Shown one piece after another: positions 23,600 to 36,115 of a stretch of DNA of 64,000 nucleotides. Source of the stretch: Vitis vinifera (Eukaryota > Streptophyta > Magnoliopsida > Vitales > Vitaceae). The notes beneath the pieces are model-generated. The model saw nothing but the letters and a program-made list of their open reading frames with translations. It was not told where the DNA came from and ran no database searches. The stretch is taken from contig NC_081813.1 in assembly GCF_030704535.1 (NCBI RefSeq), forward strand, positions 6,572,501-6,636,500. Reading direction: 5' to 3'. Positions within the stretch are counted from its first letter, which is position 1. Each line of letters starts with the position of its first letter. The translations under genes were made by a program, and so were the position numbers.

Positions 23600-24815
23600 T
23601 TTGATTGCAAATATTCTCCTCACAGTAATTTTTTAATGTTGATGAACTAAGTAGAAAGGCATAGTAACCAAGGAGGAAACAGCCTGCATTGTTACAATGG
23701 AAACATCAAGCAGGTATAACTATGGGAACAAGTTTTTGGAACCATCTACTCTCTTGTATTTTATTGTGGGGGATGCAACATCAATGACAACATCAATATT
23801 GGGTTTATCATCAGTCTAATGACTCCATAAGCTGAAGTCCTTATCAGACAAGGGTTACATGACGAAAAACTAAATAAATAGCCGGATAATACAACAAAAT
23901 CGCCTCTTCTAGACTAAAAAAACATGCATGTAAAACAAGGTGACCAAAAGAGAGCACATCTACACAGAACTGGCCAGATCTTTGATCCAGTGTCAATGGG
24001 GTCAAACCGATGATTGCAATGTAGGCCAGAAAACAGCATAAAACTTGGGATATTTCAATTTGATGCACTGGGAACAAAAAAAGATTATTATCACCATAAA
24101 ATACCAGCATGATTCCCAGCATATCCCATCCCAATCTCCTAGAACAAGACAATCAAATCAGACAGACATAGTTTCTATGGTCTTTACAGCTTCCAGAGGT
24201 GCCCCCTAAATTTCAGTATCTTTCACTATGATACAAGAGAGAATAGTAATCAACGGCATTGGTTATACAATGGTGGTCCTTATGAGCTAATTGACTTATA
24301 AGATTCTTCTTCTGCCCACTAAACGGAAACGAATCCAGGGCAAGCAAAGATAAGAATTCCTAGCCCATTCATATATAATGATCCCATCTATTTAGTAGAA
24401 AATCGTTCTCATGGTAGCTACTCGGATGATGTGAATGAAAGCATTTCCTCCAGAAAAGTGCTTTGCACCTTCGCTTCAGATAGTCACAAATAAACAATGG
24501 TCCAAGCGGAGACAAAACTAGAATTTCATATTCTGAGCAGTTTCAGTGAAATTGTTTCTAATAATCTTTAAAAAACCACATACGAAATGTCTACATTCTG
24601 TTGGAATTCCAAATCACAAAACAATATGAGTCATTGTATTTCCTCATTAATCAGCACACAGTGGATCACACAAACTTGTCTCCACTCATGAAGACAAATG
24701 ACAAAAGATCATCCAGAATTCAGGTCTGAAAATAAAATCTAGCTGTCAAGCATGAAAGACAGATGCCTTGCTATGCGCTATTCTTATAGGCCGATGATGG
24801 GCAGATGCTTCAAGT
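23600..24815. other. spacer between SPX promoter and LOLITA stop codon
   Basis: No domain-bearing frame. The moderate base composition of the part above about 24200 fits a LOLITA 3' UTR, but I see no decisive end signal. A 102-codon minus-strand open frame at 23844-24152 has no recognisable content. Confidence 0.45.
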
Positions 24816-27800
24816 TCAGAACTCAGTTGGAGGTTTCAACCTTGTCAGTCTCCTGATTCTGTCTTTGTCAGCATTCTCCAGCATTCCCTTCAGAAAATAA
24901 AGGCAAGAAATGGATCAAGAAAATACTCAGCACCATAATGCAATATAAAAGGCAGCCAAAAGGCATAGCTGCCTAAAGTGTTGAGAGGGGTAAAAAGTAA
25001 GACATTATGAAAGAATACCATTATGACACTGGATAATTAAACCAGAGATTTCACAAAGTTACCCTTGTTTTAAGGATGACAAATGCCATAGGCTTTTACT
25101 AACTGATACGAGATTGGTGGAACATTATTTTGAAAGATGTAGGAATCACCATTGAATTCCATGGGAATTTGCAGATTCCTCAGTGGTTTCCATCGTGGAA
25201 TTGGGATTGAGTAGTGAGAGCATTCCAGAGCTAAGTTAATATGTTTATTTGTTTATTTCTTTGCTGAACAGAGTTATGTGTGATTCTTATAGTACTGATA
25301 GTAGAGAGACAAAAGCCTTTATAGGTTGCAAAAAATTTGATGCATCCCCTCACCTTCCAAACAATTTCGTCCAGACATAAGCATATCTTTCCGTACTTAT
25401 CAAGGAAGAGGCGCTCAGTTGGAGGCTTCCCACAGACATCTTTCACAGATGAGATTATAACAAAGATCACTTCTGCCACTTCAAAGAAATCAACCAGAAA
25501 AAGGTAATTAAAAAATCAGCAATGGGATCAAGAATCTTAAAAGGTCAACAACTCTGCTATAAATGAAAGTGCCATTCTTTAGCTAATGATATAACACCGC
25601 ATTACAATGGGAAAGGTAGTACAATATTTCTCTAGAAGTCAGAGGATTACTTTAGTAATCCATCTGTTTCCCTCCCCAATGAAACAGTTGCATTGCTCTT
25701 CCATGCTTTGATGCACATGGGAGAATGACAAGCTGTAAGGAGCAAAAGGCTGTTGAGGAGCTCAACCAATTCAACAGGGAGAGGTGAAGTTGTCACTTTG
25801 AAAGTCAGATAGCTTCTGCCTATCCTTGCTTAAATTCATGGTGTAGCTAAAAGAACCCAAATGAATATACTTACAAGCAAGTTCATCATACTCATCCTTG
25901 CCCACAACATAGATGCTGACATCTCCGAGCACCGTGTAAACGATATACACTGATCTGATACAGGGAACATCGGATTAATCCAAGTACAAATTAGTGACTA
26001 AGAGTACGTTTGGTACTGATTCTACAAGGTGTTTTTGGCCTTTCTAACACTAGGAAATTTTTATTTTTAAAGTATTAGAAAGACTGAAAATACTTCTTAA
26101 AATCACTGTCAAATGCATTCTAAATTTATCTTTTTTGATAAGTAAGCAAGACGGAAAATATATTAATTAAAAGGCTTATACACCAAGGTACACAGGTTGT
26201 ATAAAAGGAAAACAAAAAGCCTAGCCCAAACAAGGGAAAATACAAAAAACCACTCCCTCCCTTGATTAGACCCCAACCAACCTACAAACTCGAACAGTGA
26301 CTTAATATAACACTTAAGTCAACTATCATTGTCTAAATTTTGCTTATCAAAAAAAAAAAAACTATCATTGCCTAAATTTTGAATTTGCAAGGTGGAGGTT
26401 ATATTTTTCAAAGTGCACAAGGTGGTTCAGCAGATTGGTTCATCCAACTAACTGGATATTTCAGAGTTCTAGTTTGTACAAATTGTTATGCACCATGGTC
26501 TAAGATATCTATAAAAGCAGTGGATCGAGCTCCTCCAGTTACCAATCTCCCTGCTCCATATGAAGACATAGCTGAGCAGTTCCAGTTGTTCTGATCATTG
26601 GTGAAGTAACAACTACCCTACAGGACTTGAATCATGATGAACTGGAGATGCCTAAAGAATGATCAAGCAGTTCCAATTCTTCTGATTGTTGATGAAATGA
26701 CATAAATACCCTTCATGCCTACAGAACATGATAATAACAAAAAGAAAGAACAGGGAGAGAGTTTGGGGATCTTATCACAGAATTCTGATGAAGTAGGGAC
26801 TGACTACATGTAGCTGATAACAGCCCCAAAATTTGGGGTGGATAAATCTAAATAACAAACCGATGGAAAATTTTGGATGAGTGAAACAAAATTGAACAAT
26901 TGGGATATTCTTAAAATATTGGATATTTATGATTGTTAGAATGATGAAACTACAGAAAATTCATTCATTCATCCAAGCAGTGAACTGACACCAGATTAGT
27001 GAAGATTTATGAGCACATTTTCACCACTCACATGCAGGGGCGGAGCCAGGCTATGCCCGGGGGGGGGGGGGGGGGGGGGGAGGGGGTGTGGTGTGGTTAA
27101 ATGCCCCCCCTCAAATTTTTGAAAGAAAAATACTGCTAATTAATGGGTTTTGATCCAGGCCCAAGATTATGCAAAGTAAACATGGTTACCACTAGGCTAT
27201 AAGAGCATTTTGGTCTCGTTCTGCCCCCTCCCCCTGAGGAACTAAAGTTCATATGTTCCCCCCCTTGGCTCTTTCTCTGGCTCTGCCACTGCTCACATGA
27301 ATGAAAAATCCCAGAATTTCACCAAATGCCTAAACATATTCAAGGAGACATTCCTCCAGTTCTGATTCTAGTAATAAAATAGCAAGGATACAAGACAGTG
27401 CATCGTGAGGGCAGAAGTTTGCTATGTGAAACGGAGTTAACAATGAAATGATGATTGAAAACAGAAATGAGATGATCTATCCTAGTATGAATATTTAATA
27501 TTGGTCACAAGAATACATCTGATGTAGATGTGCCACCTATTCACTCATGCATCCAAATTCAAGGAGTTGGGGTTTTAGGCTTCTTGAGTTGAATAAGTGG
27601 GACATCTACAAGAAATATATTCAAATGGAAAGAGGGGCATCACATGGTTGACCGGTAAAAAAAACACACACACACATCTGAAAGTTTAGAATGCACTAGC
27701 AACACCCGTACTTGTGGCAAGCAACAAGAAGCTCCTCATTTTTTACGCCTTTAAGATTGTCCGCTCCCAATTTAACCAAGAAAGATCTCCAATGCAGCCG

Positions 27801-30800
27801 TTCTTCTGCTGGGACTCCACTAAATCTGCAATACAGCATAAACCTTAAATCAGTAATTCAACAATCTTACCATACATGATCAAATTCAGCAGTCATTTCT
27901 GAAGCAAAGCTATTCATTCATTCATCATATCTGAAACCAAACTAAAATTTATGTTTGGTAAATCCAAAAACATTTCCTTCTTTTATAACAACATATAACA
28001 TTTGAACCATCTAAATAATTCAATCCAACTTAACAAAGCCGCCTCCTTACCATTTAAGGTCGATTGAACAAACAAAAACCACATGACTCCTTCCTAATGC
28101 AGTTTCAACAACCGTAGTCTACCTCAAACAAAATCACACCATGGAAATCAACTTTGATGGGATACAATATTCAACAAAATAGCTTTAGTAATTTTAGTAT
28201 TTCATAGTTTTAGTTGGAGTATGTTTTATATTTTAGTAGAATAGAGTCTTGGTAGTATTTGTTTTTTTATATGAAATCTGATCTGAATAGAGCTAAATAT
28301 CATTAAGTGTTTCAACTGTTTGTTTTTAATAGTGTTTGAATATTGTAAAGTATAAAGTTGTTTGTTTTTGTTAATGCCTTAGACTCTTAATATTGTTAAG
28401 TGTTCAATCTATTTATTTGTACATGTTAAACACATTTATAAAATTAATTACTATATTTCTTCTTATTTTAATTTGAAAACTGATAATTTGAAAAATAAAA
28501 TTATAATTTAACAAATTTCTAAATATCCCAAAATATCATTAGTTTATCACTATAATCAAATTTTATAATGATTTAGTATGTGATTAGTTAGCAAATTAGT
28601 AATTGCATAATAATTACGATTTTTAATTATGCTTGGTTGCTAAAAAAAATATTACAAATTTTCTAAGTTATCATTCGTTTTGATGTGGTGTATCTTCAAA
28701 TTTATGGATTTGTGATTGAAATATGTGTTCCATTATTAAGATTAATTCATAAATTTTTGGATTTTTAATTTGAAAAAAAAATATCAAATCCTAACTTTTT
28801 ATTTTTCCAAATTAATTGGAATTGTTGATTCTAGTGGATATTTAAATAAGGGTGAAGTATATTTTGGAGTTCTAATTAAATGAATTTCAGTGGAATTTAT
28901 GATAGTTTGTTTTGTTTTTTCACATGATAAGAAAATGAAAATTTAAATTTAGTAGTAATTTCATTTCTAATCCAAAAGTTATTACTTCAACATTGTTTAT
29001 ATTTGTTTTTAAATAAGGAATTTACAAAAATTCATGTAATTTAATTTCATTGAGAAGTAGATGAATTATGAGGCAAAAAGAGTGGTGCGTGAGAGTGAAT
29101 TTTGATTTTAGTTTTGGAATTTTGTGAATTTATTTTAAATCAGATTCTTTTTTTTTTTTAATCCAAATTAAGTGATTTTTATTTTATTAGTTTTGCTATT
29201 GAGTAATGATCAAGAGAAAATTTTAGGTCTAAATTTTCTTGAGAAACAAAAGAAATTTGGATAAAAACAAAACTTATTTCAATCATATTCAGTTTTTTCT
29301 GAATAACTTTACTAATTTGTAGTAAATTCATTTCTCATCTAATTACATAAATTGAGTTAGTTGAATTTATTTTTAAGACAAGCGTTATCAAAATTTTTAA
29401 AAATAAATTTTATTTATTTTGAGAAATTGGATTTGAGTATTAACAAAGTTAAAGGTTGAAAAGAGAAATGAGAACAAGAGACTTTTCCATTAAGATAAAA
29501 ATTAAAAATTTTACCTTTTTCATCAAGACAAAATTGTCTTAAAAAAAGTAAAAAGTTAAAAAAACAAACTCCTCTAAAAATGACTTAAGTCTTAGAGCAA
29601 GTTGTTTTAAGACTTAAGTAAAAAAAAACAACCACCCCTTAGTCTTATTAGGAAAAGGAGTTTCATGAGTCTATAAAAAACCTATGTAGTCTTACATTTG
29701 TTAATGAATATAATTTACTGAGAATTTAGTAATTATATAGCGTCTTAAAGGTGTGATTGCCAATAATCCTTTTTTTTCTTTTCTTTCCCTTTGTTTTGTC
29801 CTCTTTGATCTCTCATCCCACCATAAAACAAAGAAATAATTGCTATAGTACCGGAAAGTTTTACAGTGCTGCATCAATTTGGTATCAAAGCCTACTCACA
29901 GCATTATAACTTGATGAGGTTAATGTTTCCTTCCATGAACTTAGGTATCATTTGCTTTCATTGCCAAAGTAGAGTTTTTCCAAGCTCAGGAGAATGATAA
30001 GGAAAGATATTCAGTAAAAAAGCTTTTAGATAAATGTATTATCTCATAGTTTTAGTTGGAGTTTGTTTTTATTTTATTAGAATTAGTGTTAATAGTTTAT
30101 CTTTTAGTTAAATTTCTATTTATTCTAGTTTATAATTTGATTAGGAAAACAAGTAATATTCCCAAGTCTATGTAAATCTATATAGTCTTTCAAATTCAAT
30201 GAATAAAATTCATCAAGAATTTAGTAGCAATCAAGTTTCCTAAAGTTGTGATTGCCTTTGTGTGGTTGCTATAGACCTATATTTTTTCTTTTGTTTTCAT
30301 TTAAGTGTGATTGCTTAGGAAATCCTAGGTATGATTGATTGTTTAGGAATCTTGGTGTGATTGCCAAGGATCTATCTTTTCCTTTCTTTCCTTTCTTTGA
30401 TCTTTTTGATCACCCATCTCATTATACAACAAAGAAAAGCTTCTCTAGTTGTGGAAATTTTTACGGTCCTATATTCAACTCTCTCATACTTCCATTATTA
30501 GGGGTTACCTCAAACTTCTTACAAATGAAATGACAGAATAATATCATGATTAAACTTTGCAGTCTCATTACTCATCCACCTCAAACTTCTCATTCAGTGC
30601 CCAACTTGCCCTCATTGACTGAGTTTAGTAATGATAACAAGGAATTATGCATCATAAAGCATGATTAGCCTCATGTCACCTGATGAAATCCTTCCTTCAT
30701 CTGATAGGCCTGCACTAATCATTCAACAATGAAAATACCAACAACTACTCCAGTTTGTCTATACCACTCCAATTCAATGAGGGTGCTTACTCTAGTCCCT

Positions 30801-33800
30801 ACTATGGATGAATAATTTCAAGATAAAGAAAACGCTCAATGTCCTGCAATCAATCATCATTAATCTCCCACTTGTAATCATAAATTTCAAAGAATTACAA
30901 TTCCTATAATATCCCATCAACAAACAACATATTCTATGTAATCCCTTGCCAAATATACCCAGTTGAACAAATTGAAATCGGCTATTGAGTGAGGTCAGGA
31001 ATGCTAAGGATTTTACATCTTTTGGGCCATCTACATGTTTCCCTTGTCTTCTCCTTCTTTTATAGAAGGTCTTTATGTTTGAAATGAATTGGTACTCAGC
31101 TATTGACACATTTGAAAGAACTCTAGCAGGTTTTTAGGGGTATGGCTGACCTTGATTTCTAGCCTTATTTGAGAAGCAAACAAAATGAATTGAGATGCAC
31201 TGAGGGGTGAGCATATTGCACACAGGATTCATAACAGGAAAAGGAAAGGAAGATGAAAAAAAAAAAGCAGTAGAAAAAAGGGAAGAGGAAAAATGAAAAG
31301 AAAAGAAAGACAAATGCACTTCAGCAACACAATAAAAATTTACTTAAGAAATACAAGAAAAGAAAAGGTGCAGCTTATGTACACATGATATATACCAGCA
31401 ACAACCAAAAGAAAAGCAAGAAAAAAAAATCCAAATATATCATGACAGAAAAAAAAGGAAATGGATGGAATACAAACAAATTCAATACCCTCACAACCTA
31501 TCAGTTAAGTCCAAAAATGCCACTTTAGAAGGAAGACAAGATCCTGACACATTGTTTTTATAACACAGACCCACTGGCCCCACTTCAAAGGACCAAAGAA
31601 AACCATGAATACACAATCCTCCACCAAGGACCATGTCCTTGGGTAAGCCCGAACTCACACTTGGGAGCTCTCATTGTTGAGTGGGAGACTTTGCCAGTTC
31701 AGCTGAGCTGCAGAGGGCACAACGTGCCAACAAATGTGAAACCAGAAAAGAAGCATTTCCGTAAGAAGTTAAAGGCTAAAAATAAGCAGACAGTTTTTGC
31801 TACCTGCCACCAAAAAGTATCCTCTCTACTCCCCAAAGTTGCCAGAACAATATGACAACCGAAGAAAGAATCCAACATTCTCAATTCTCAATCATGATAA
31901 TTTCTAAGAAACCTAAGATTTCACAATATTGACCAACACCCTCCTCAATGCTCCAATAATCTTCCAATTGTACCCATTATCTTCATCCTGAAACAACTTT
32001 TGAAGAGAACATTGCTCCATCAAACATTTGTGCCAAAACTTTACTCTTTGTTCATTTCCAATTCTAAAATAGTAAATTCAGCTAACTCGGTCCAACCACT
32101 CCTAAAGTACTTCTAGAGCTCCTTCACACAAGGGTTCTTACCGTCTGTAGACAATAAACCTTCTCTTTTTCGTTAAACTTGCCCACCATTATTCTTCTCC
32201 ATAAATTCTCTCCCTCACTCACAAACCACCATAGGAAGTTAGCCAAAAAACTTATTGAAGCACTCAATATCTAATACCAAGGGACCTCCTCAAGTAAAGA
32301 AACTACTTTCCATCTGACCAAGTGAGTCTTGTTTCCATCCCACCACAAAAAAACCTCTTGTTGAATATTTTTTAATTTATTTCTTACCCAGGCCGAAAAT
32401 CTTAAATAAACATATAAAATACACCAATAAGCTCAACAGAGTGCCTTATATGAAAAATTAGTGTCAATCTATCCCTCAAAAAATGTTGCTTCTTCAACAT
32501 TGCAAATTTTTTGATATCATTTCACTACAAACTCCAGCACTGATACCACCTCCAAATGACCCTAGAGGAAGTTCCAAACAGGATGATGCCAACTGGTCCA
32601 CACCACAGGGAACAGGTGAAACCAGAACATGAATATCCTCCACCAGCCCTGAGGAATCATAATGCTGTTTCCAAATTTTATTTTTTGCCCAAAAACTGCT
32701 TATAAAAGCCAACTGGAACTCCTGACATACAACAATTGCGTTCTATCTGCTCCACAAAACAAGACCATATCATCGGCAAGCAACAAATGTGAAATTGTTA
32801 CTCCCCGTTCATCAAAAAACCAGATCTAGAATCCTTGCATAAGACCTTCCTCCACTAAACTACTCATGAATTTACCCAAAAACAAATAGGGGTCAAACAG
32901 GATATCCTCTTACCTTATTTCCAAGTCCTTGATTAACAGTTGGAAAGTTTTAATGAACTTTCCTTCAGACAGATTAGGGTGAAGAACTTGACTGGGGTTA
33001 CTTGGGACACTATTTCTACTTTCAACTGAGGCAAGGAGTTTGGAGGTCATTGGTGATCATGAAAGGAACTTTATTAGTAAAGTAGTTGTTGCAGTTAGCA
33101 TAAAAAGGGATGGACTTTGAAAGAAGATATTAAGTGTAGAAATTCAGTGATGACTATATGAGCAGGGTATCAAGGTAGTTAGGTCAAAAAGTGTAATAGA
33201 GTTGGTGTCTGAGGTTATCATGCATTTATTGTTAAGACTTCAGAAAAATGAGAGTGTGCCCTATGGGCATGACTGTTGTTGTGATGCTAGGCAATTTGAT
33301 CCTGTGTTCAAGGACGAGATGCAATGGAATCTCAATTTTTTTAGAGCTCCCAATGGTTGAGAGTTGGAGGTCATGGGCAATTTTATGAATAGGTAAAAAA
33401 TAAGAGTAAATTTTAAGAATTAAGAATCATTTTTGCAGAATTGAGCATATTATGTTAGTGGATACACTTAAAATTTATAAAACTTCAAGAACAATTTGAA
33501 AATATTGCCTTCTTCAAGGTTGTGGGTAATCTTTCTCGGGCTTTATGGATTCTTTGGATTCAGCCTAGGCCTTGGGGTGGATTCTGTATCTTTTTTTTTT
33601 TTTTATTACCTAAATATCAAGCAAAAGGAGGAAAAATAAGAAAGAAAAAAAAAATGTTTCGACATAAAATGGAAAATTGAATTCCACCAAAATCATAATC
33701 AACCCATCTCAGCTCCAGTGCAAGACCCCTCGTTGAATTATCATAGAACACCCAAAAGGCAAACCAAGATCCAATCCAATACCAAACAATCACAAATCTC

Positions 33801-34063
33801 CCAACAAAACCAATCAACCATAATCAGAAAAGAGTATTCCAAATCAATATTACCAAACTAAATGTTGAAAATAAAAATAACAATCAAACATAACATTGGT
33901 AATGAGATAGATCTGGTATGTATAGGAAACATGAAGAAGATGAGTATTGTTGAATGGAAAAAAGACGATGATGATCAAGAAAAATCAACGGCAAAGATGA
34001 TCCGGCGTACCGTTCGACTAATATGTTGCCTTCTGAGTTGGCGAATAGAACCGCCAGCAGCAT
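24816..34063 (-). CDS. LOLITA: TPLATE-complex small subunit LOLITA (sigma-adaptin/longin-like)
   Basis: Five minus-strand exons spanning 9.2 kb: 34063-34011, 27825-27712, 25954-25875, 25478-25354 and 24887-24816. Every junction is GT-AG and the reading frame is kept, giving 444 nt and 147 aa. The protein is one longin/sigma-adaptin fold: MLLAVLFANSEGNILVER, FSGVPAEERLHWRSFLVKLG, SVYIVYTVLGDVSIYVVGKD, VKDVCGKPPTERLFLDKYGK, LCLDEIVWK and a C-terminal RLTRLKPPTEF. It resembles the plant 'SNARE-like superfamily' protein of about 143 aa identified as LOLITA (Arabidopsis At1g15370, from memory), the small subunit of the TPLATE adaptor complex for clathrin-mediated endocytosis at the plasma membrane. 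Intron 1 is 6185 bp and holds a hAT MITE region boundary, decayed LTRs and a LINE; intron 2 also holds repeats. The leader is GA-rich. The gene is split widely but intact. Confidence 0.9.
26000..26120. mobile_element. 120-bp foldback MITE-like element (LOLITA intron 2)
   Basis: Bounded by AGAGTACGTTTGGTACTGAT and its imperfect complement AATCACTGTCAAATGCATTCT. The arms are complementary around a central AT loop, and it is the same family as 11626-11746, 55091-55210 and 60212-60330. Confidence 0.8.
26130..26290 (-). mobile_element. LINE 3'-end fragment
   Basis: The minus strand ends GCTTACTTATCAAAAAAG, a tail typical of plant L1 elements, preceded by untranslated LINE-like sequence with CCTTTTATACAACCTGTGT. 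The 5' limit is uncertain. It is a severely 5'-truncated insertion within LOLITA intron 2. Confidence 0.55.
26322..26381 (+). mobile_element. tail-only retroinsertion with 21-bp target duplication
   Basis: Two 21-base copies, ACTATCATTGTCTAAATTTT+G (26322-26342) and ACTATCATTGCCTAAATTTT+G (26361-26381), differ at one base. They flank only CTTATC plus 12 A residues (26343-26360). This is the signature of LINE target-primed reverse transcription aborted after copying the last few bases of the element. Confidence 0.8.
27035..27291 (+). mobile_element. complete hAT-type MITE with poly-G tract
   Basis: 257-bp element with terminal inverted repeats CAGGGGCGGAGCCAGG and (complement of the right end) CAGTGGCAGAGCCAGA. 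It is flanked by a perfect 8-bp target duplication CTCACATG (27027-27034 and 27292-27299), diagnostic for hAT. It contains a 22-G run (27059-27080) and C-rich runs near the other end. It has no coding capacity. It lies in intron 2 of LOLITA, about 400 bases downstream of exon 2. Confidence 0.93.
28195..30477 (+). mobile_element. decayed LTR pair with primer-binding site
   Basis: Related sequence starting CATAGTTTTAGTTGGAGT occurs at about 28205 and 30049. Matching 3' parts (GGTGTGATTGCC, then CAACAAAGAAA and TTTTACRGT) end at 29876 and about 30477. Directly after the first end stands TGGTATCAAAGCC (29880-29892), matching the tRNA-Met primer complement at 12 of 13 positions. I read this as two related LTRs with only about 170 bases of interior left. 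The first LTR would be interrupted by about 1.2 kb of AT-rich DNA. Boundaries are approximate. It lies in LOLITA intron 1. Confidence 0.55.
29583..29619. repeat. 12-bp perfect inverted repeat
   Basis: ACTTAAGTCTTA (29583-29594) and TAAGACTTAAGT (29608-29619) form a 12-bp stem with a 13-base loop, followed by an A tract. It is near the 5' part of the LTR-like sequence. Confidence 0.85.
31930..32960 (-). mobile_element. second degenerate L1-type LINE fragment
   Basis: Minus-strand relic. The RT box near 32770 reads HLLLADDMVLFCGADR, an LADD variant of the catalytic FADD. Upstream of it is a decayed (R)G(Y)PxxPLFVF motif near 32900. C-terminal LINE pieces follow: ENLWRRIMVGKFNEKEK near 32190 and VKFWHKCLMEQCSLQKLF near 32030. 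Stops and frameshifts are frequent, and no endonuclease domain is seen. It sits in LOLITA intron 1; its 3' end may extend to about 31500. Confidence 0.78.
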
Positions 34064-34150
34064 GTTTGCTCTCTCTGGATCTCCCTCCCTCTCTGTCTTC
34101 TCTCTCTCTCTCTCCCACTTCGATGCAAGGCTTCCAGAAATTACAAGATG
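34064..34150 (-). promoter_or_regulatory. GA-rich leader of LOLITA
   Basis: Directly upstream of the LOLITA ATG the minus strand is a GA-rich tract (GGGAGAGAGAGAGAG and variants), a common feature of plant 5' UTRs and core promoters. No TATA box is clear. Confidence 0.5.
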
Positions 34151-34199
34151 TGATTACCAAAATGCCCTTTAATATGATATATTTATGATTTAATTGAAT

Positions 34200-35199
34200 T
34201 ATTTATTTAAAATTATGGGCCGACTATATTATAATTATAATCAAGTTAATCAACAATATTATTAAATAAATCAATTTGGATCAAATATTATTATACAAAA
34301 TTAATCCAATAACAATTCTTCATTAAATGAATTATGCATATAGATACGAATTTGATGTGTATATGATCATATTTAATTTAAATTGTATCGAACTTGGATC
34401 GTATTGTAAAATCGTAATAGACTTTTCAACCCTAATTTTATTACACTGTATGTTTGATTGGGAGGTGAATGATATTTTTGGATATTCATAGACGATTTGT
34501 TATTCAAATCATATTATATCAATACATTTTCAAAATATATGATTAAATGAATCAATTTAAATGATTGCATTGTAAAATTATAACGTTTTTACACTAAAAT
34601 AATTTAGTATTTATCAATCTAGGTACAATAGAGCATAAGACCTTTTCAATATATGTTATACGACCATTTATGTGTTGGAAATGGTCATATAACTCATCAA
34701 CTTGAGCTTTCATATGCACCTATAGACCACCTATACAAGCAACTTCGTGAATGCGTAATGGATCAATGGAGGCCAACATGCCATCAATTGAAGACCCATC
34801 AATGGGTTGTGAGGCTCCCACAATCGTGCAAAAAGTGCTTTCATGATGCCCTCAAGTACCATGCCCCTTGGCGCTTTGACCCCTACACAGTAATTCTAAT
34901 CTTATCCTTCTCATTAGCAAGAGGGATGGCGATAGCTCTCCAGGTGTGGTTAACATGCTTAAACCATGAGCTTTTATTAATTGTTGTACGTGGGCCAAAC
35001 ACATGATACTCTTATTGGATATCAAATGCAATCTCAGGTGTGGTTAATTTTTGGAGTTTCCCTTGGGCAATCCCATTGACCTTAGATGGTTTTTGATATT
35101 ATGGCAACTTACTGATAATCATCGGTTGTGGCAGATCAAGGCATGATGGAAGGATGGATAGAAAGTATATATCGCAAACATATTTAAAATTCAAACTAG
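34200..35199. other. gene-free DNA upstream of LOLITA
   Basis: AT-rich sequence up to about 34640, then mixed composition. A plus-strand open frame at 34653-35006 shows no recognisable domain, and I do not call it. Confidence 0.45.
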
Positions 35200-35703
35200 C
35201 TTAATGTAGCTAGATAAACGAATATAGACAGGAAGTTCACAAGTCTTCCCATAAAGATTGTCGGGTTTTGTGGAGCCTCGTTTTGTTTGATCCGATTTGA
35301 TGACCCAACCCGAATAATATTGTGTGGTCTTTTAATGGGAGATGACCCAAGCCGAGCACTCATGGACAAGCCTCTTGGGGATTCGAGGGCAGCACCCAAG
35401 GAAAAAAAACTTTTGGGCCCATTTAGCCCATTGTGGAAACGTCTTTTGTAATTAAGGTTTTTTAGTGTGGTATTGTTGTCGTGTTTCATATAGAGAGAAA
35501 ATATTGTAGTTGAAAGTTGTACTCTCTATTCTTCCCTGATAATAGTGATATCCCTACAACTCCGTGGACGTAGGCAAATTACCGAACCACGTAAATATTG
35601 TCTTGTGCGTGTGATTGTTTTTCCTTAACATGTGTTTTCTCTATTTTTTTTTATTTCTCACAGGTCGAGGGTTCGACTTAATTCCCTTCAAAGACTTCCA
35701 ACA
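35200..35703 (+). repeat. LTR fragment of a Copia-like element
   Basis: The segment ATCCCTACAACTCCGTGGAC, then GGCAAATTACCGAACCACG, TTTATTTCTCACAGGT and GAGGGTTCGACT to a CCAACA end has the look of the 3' half of a plant Copia LTR. No primer site follows the CA end, so it is solo or truncated. The left end and target duplication were not found. Confidence 0.5.
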
Positions 35704-36115
35704 ATAGCCTCCAACTCACAAATCAAAACCTGAACCTCAAGCGAAACATGTGGAATGGTCTCAATATAATCAAAATGTTTGACAAATGGAATGAGGAAAG
35801 ACCAGAATGATCTATCCATAGATCATAATCACTACTACAAAAATTGTAAATAATGGCGTTTAAATCCTTGGCGCTTCTAAAAAGTGACAAGGAATGCAAT
35901 GAACAGTAATTGTATAAAAGAATAATGGCGGTTTATAAACATGGTGTTTTATGTAAGCGTCATTATTGCACTTCATCATTCTAGGCAGTTGTAAGAAGTG
36001 TCATTGTCTCCTATTATTTATATATAGTCATATTTCCCCATTTCTCAAACATCCCGCTTTGTCTCAACATATATCCCGCCTCATCTGAAAAAACCTAGAA
36101 AACTAAACCCATCAT

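Noticed and set aside
23844..24152. 102-codon minus-strand frame as an extra LOLITA exon or separate gene
   Set aside because: The LOLITA frame ends properly at 24818-24816 and the frame here lacks any family resemblance.
26379..26594. 71-codon plus-strand open frame in LOLITA intron 2
   Set aside because: No recognisable domain, antisense to the host gene and adjacent to retroinsertion debris.
34653..35006. 117-codon plus-strand open frame
   Set aside because: No family recognised, no splice or promoter support, and surrounding repeat-like DNA.
35196..35489. 97-codon minus-strand open frame
   Set aside because: Falls inside an LTR-like sequence on the opposite strand.
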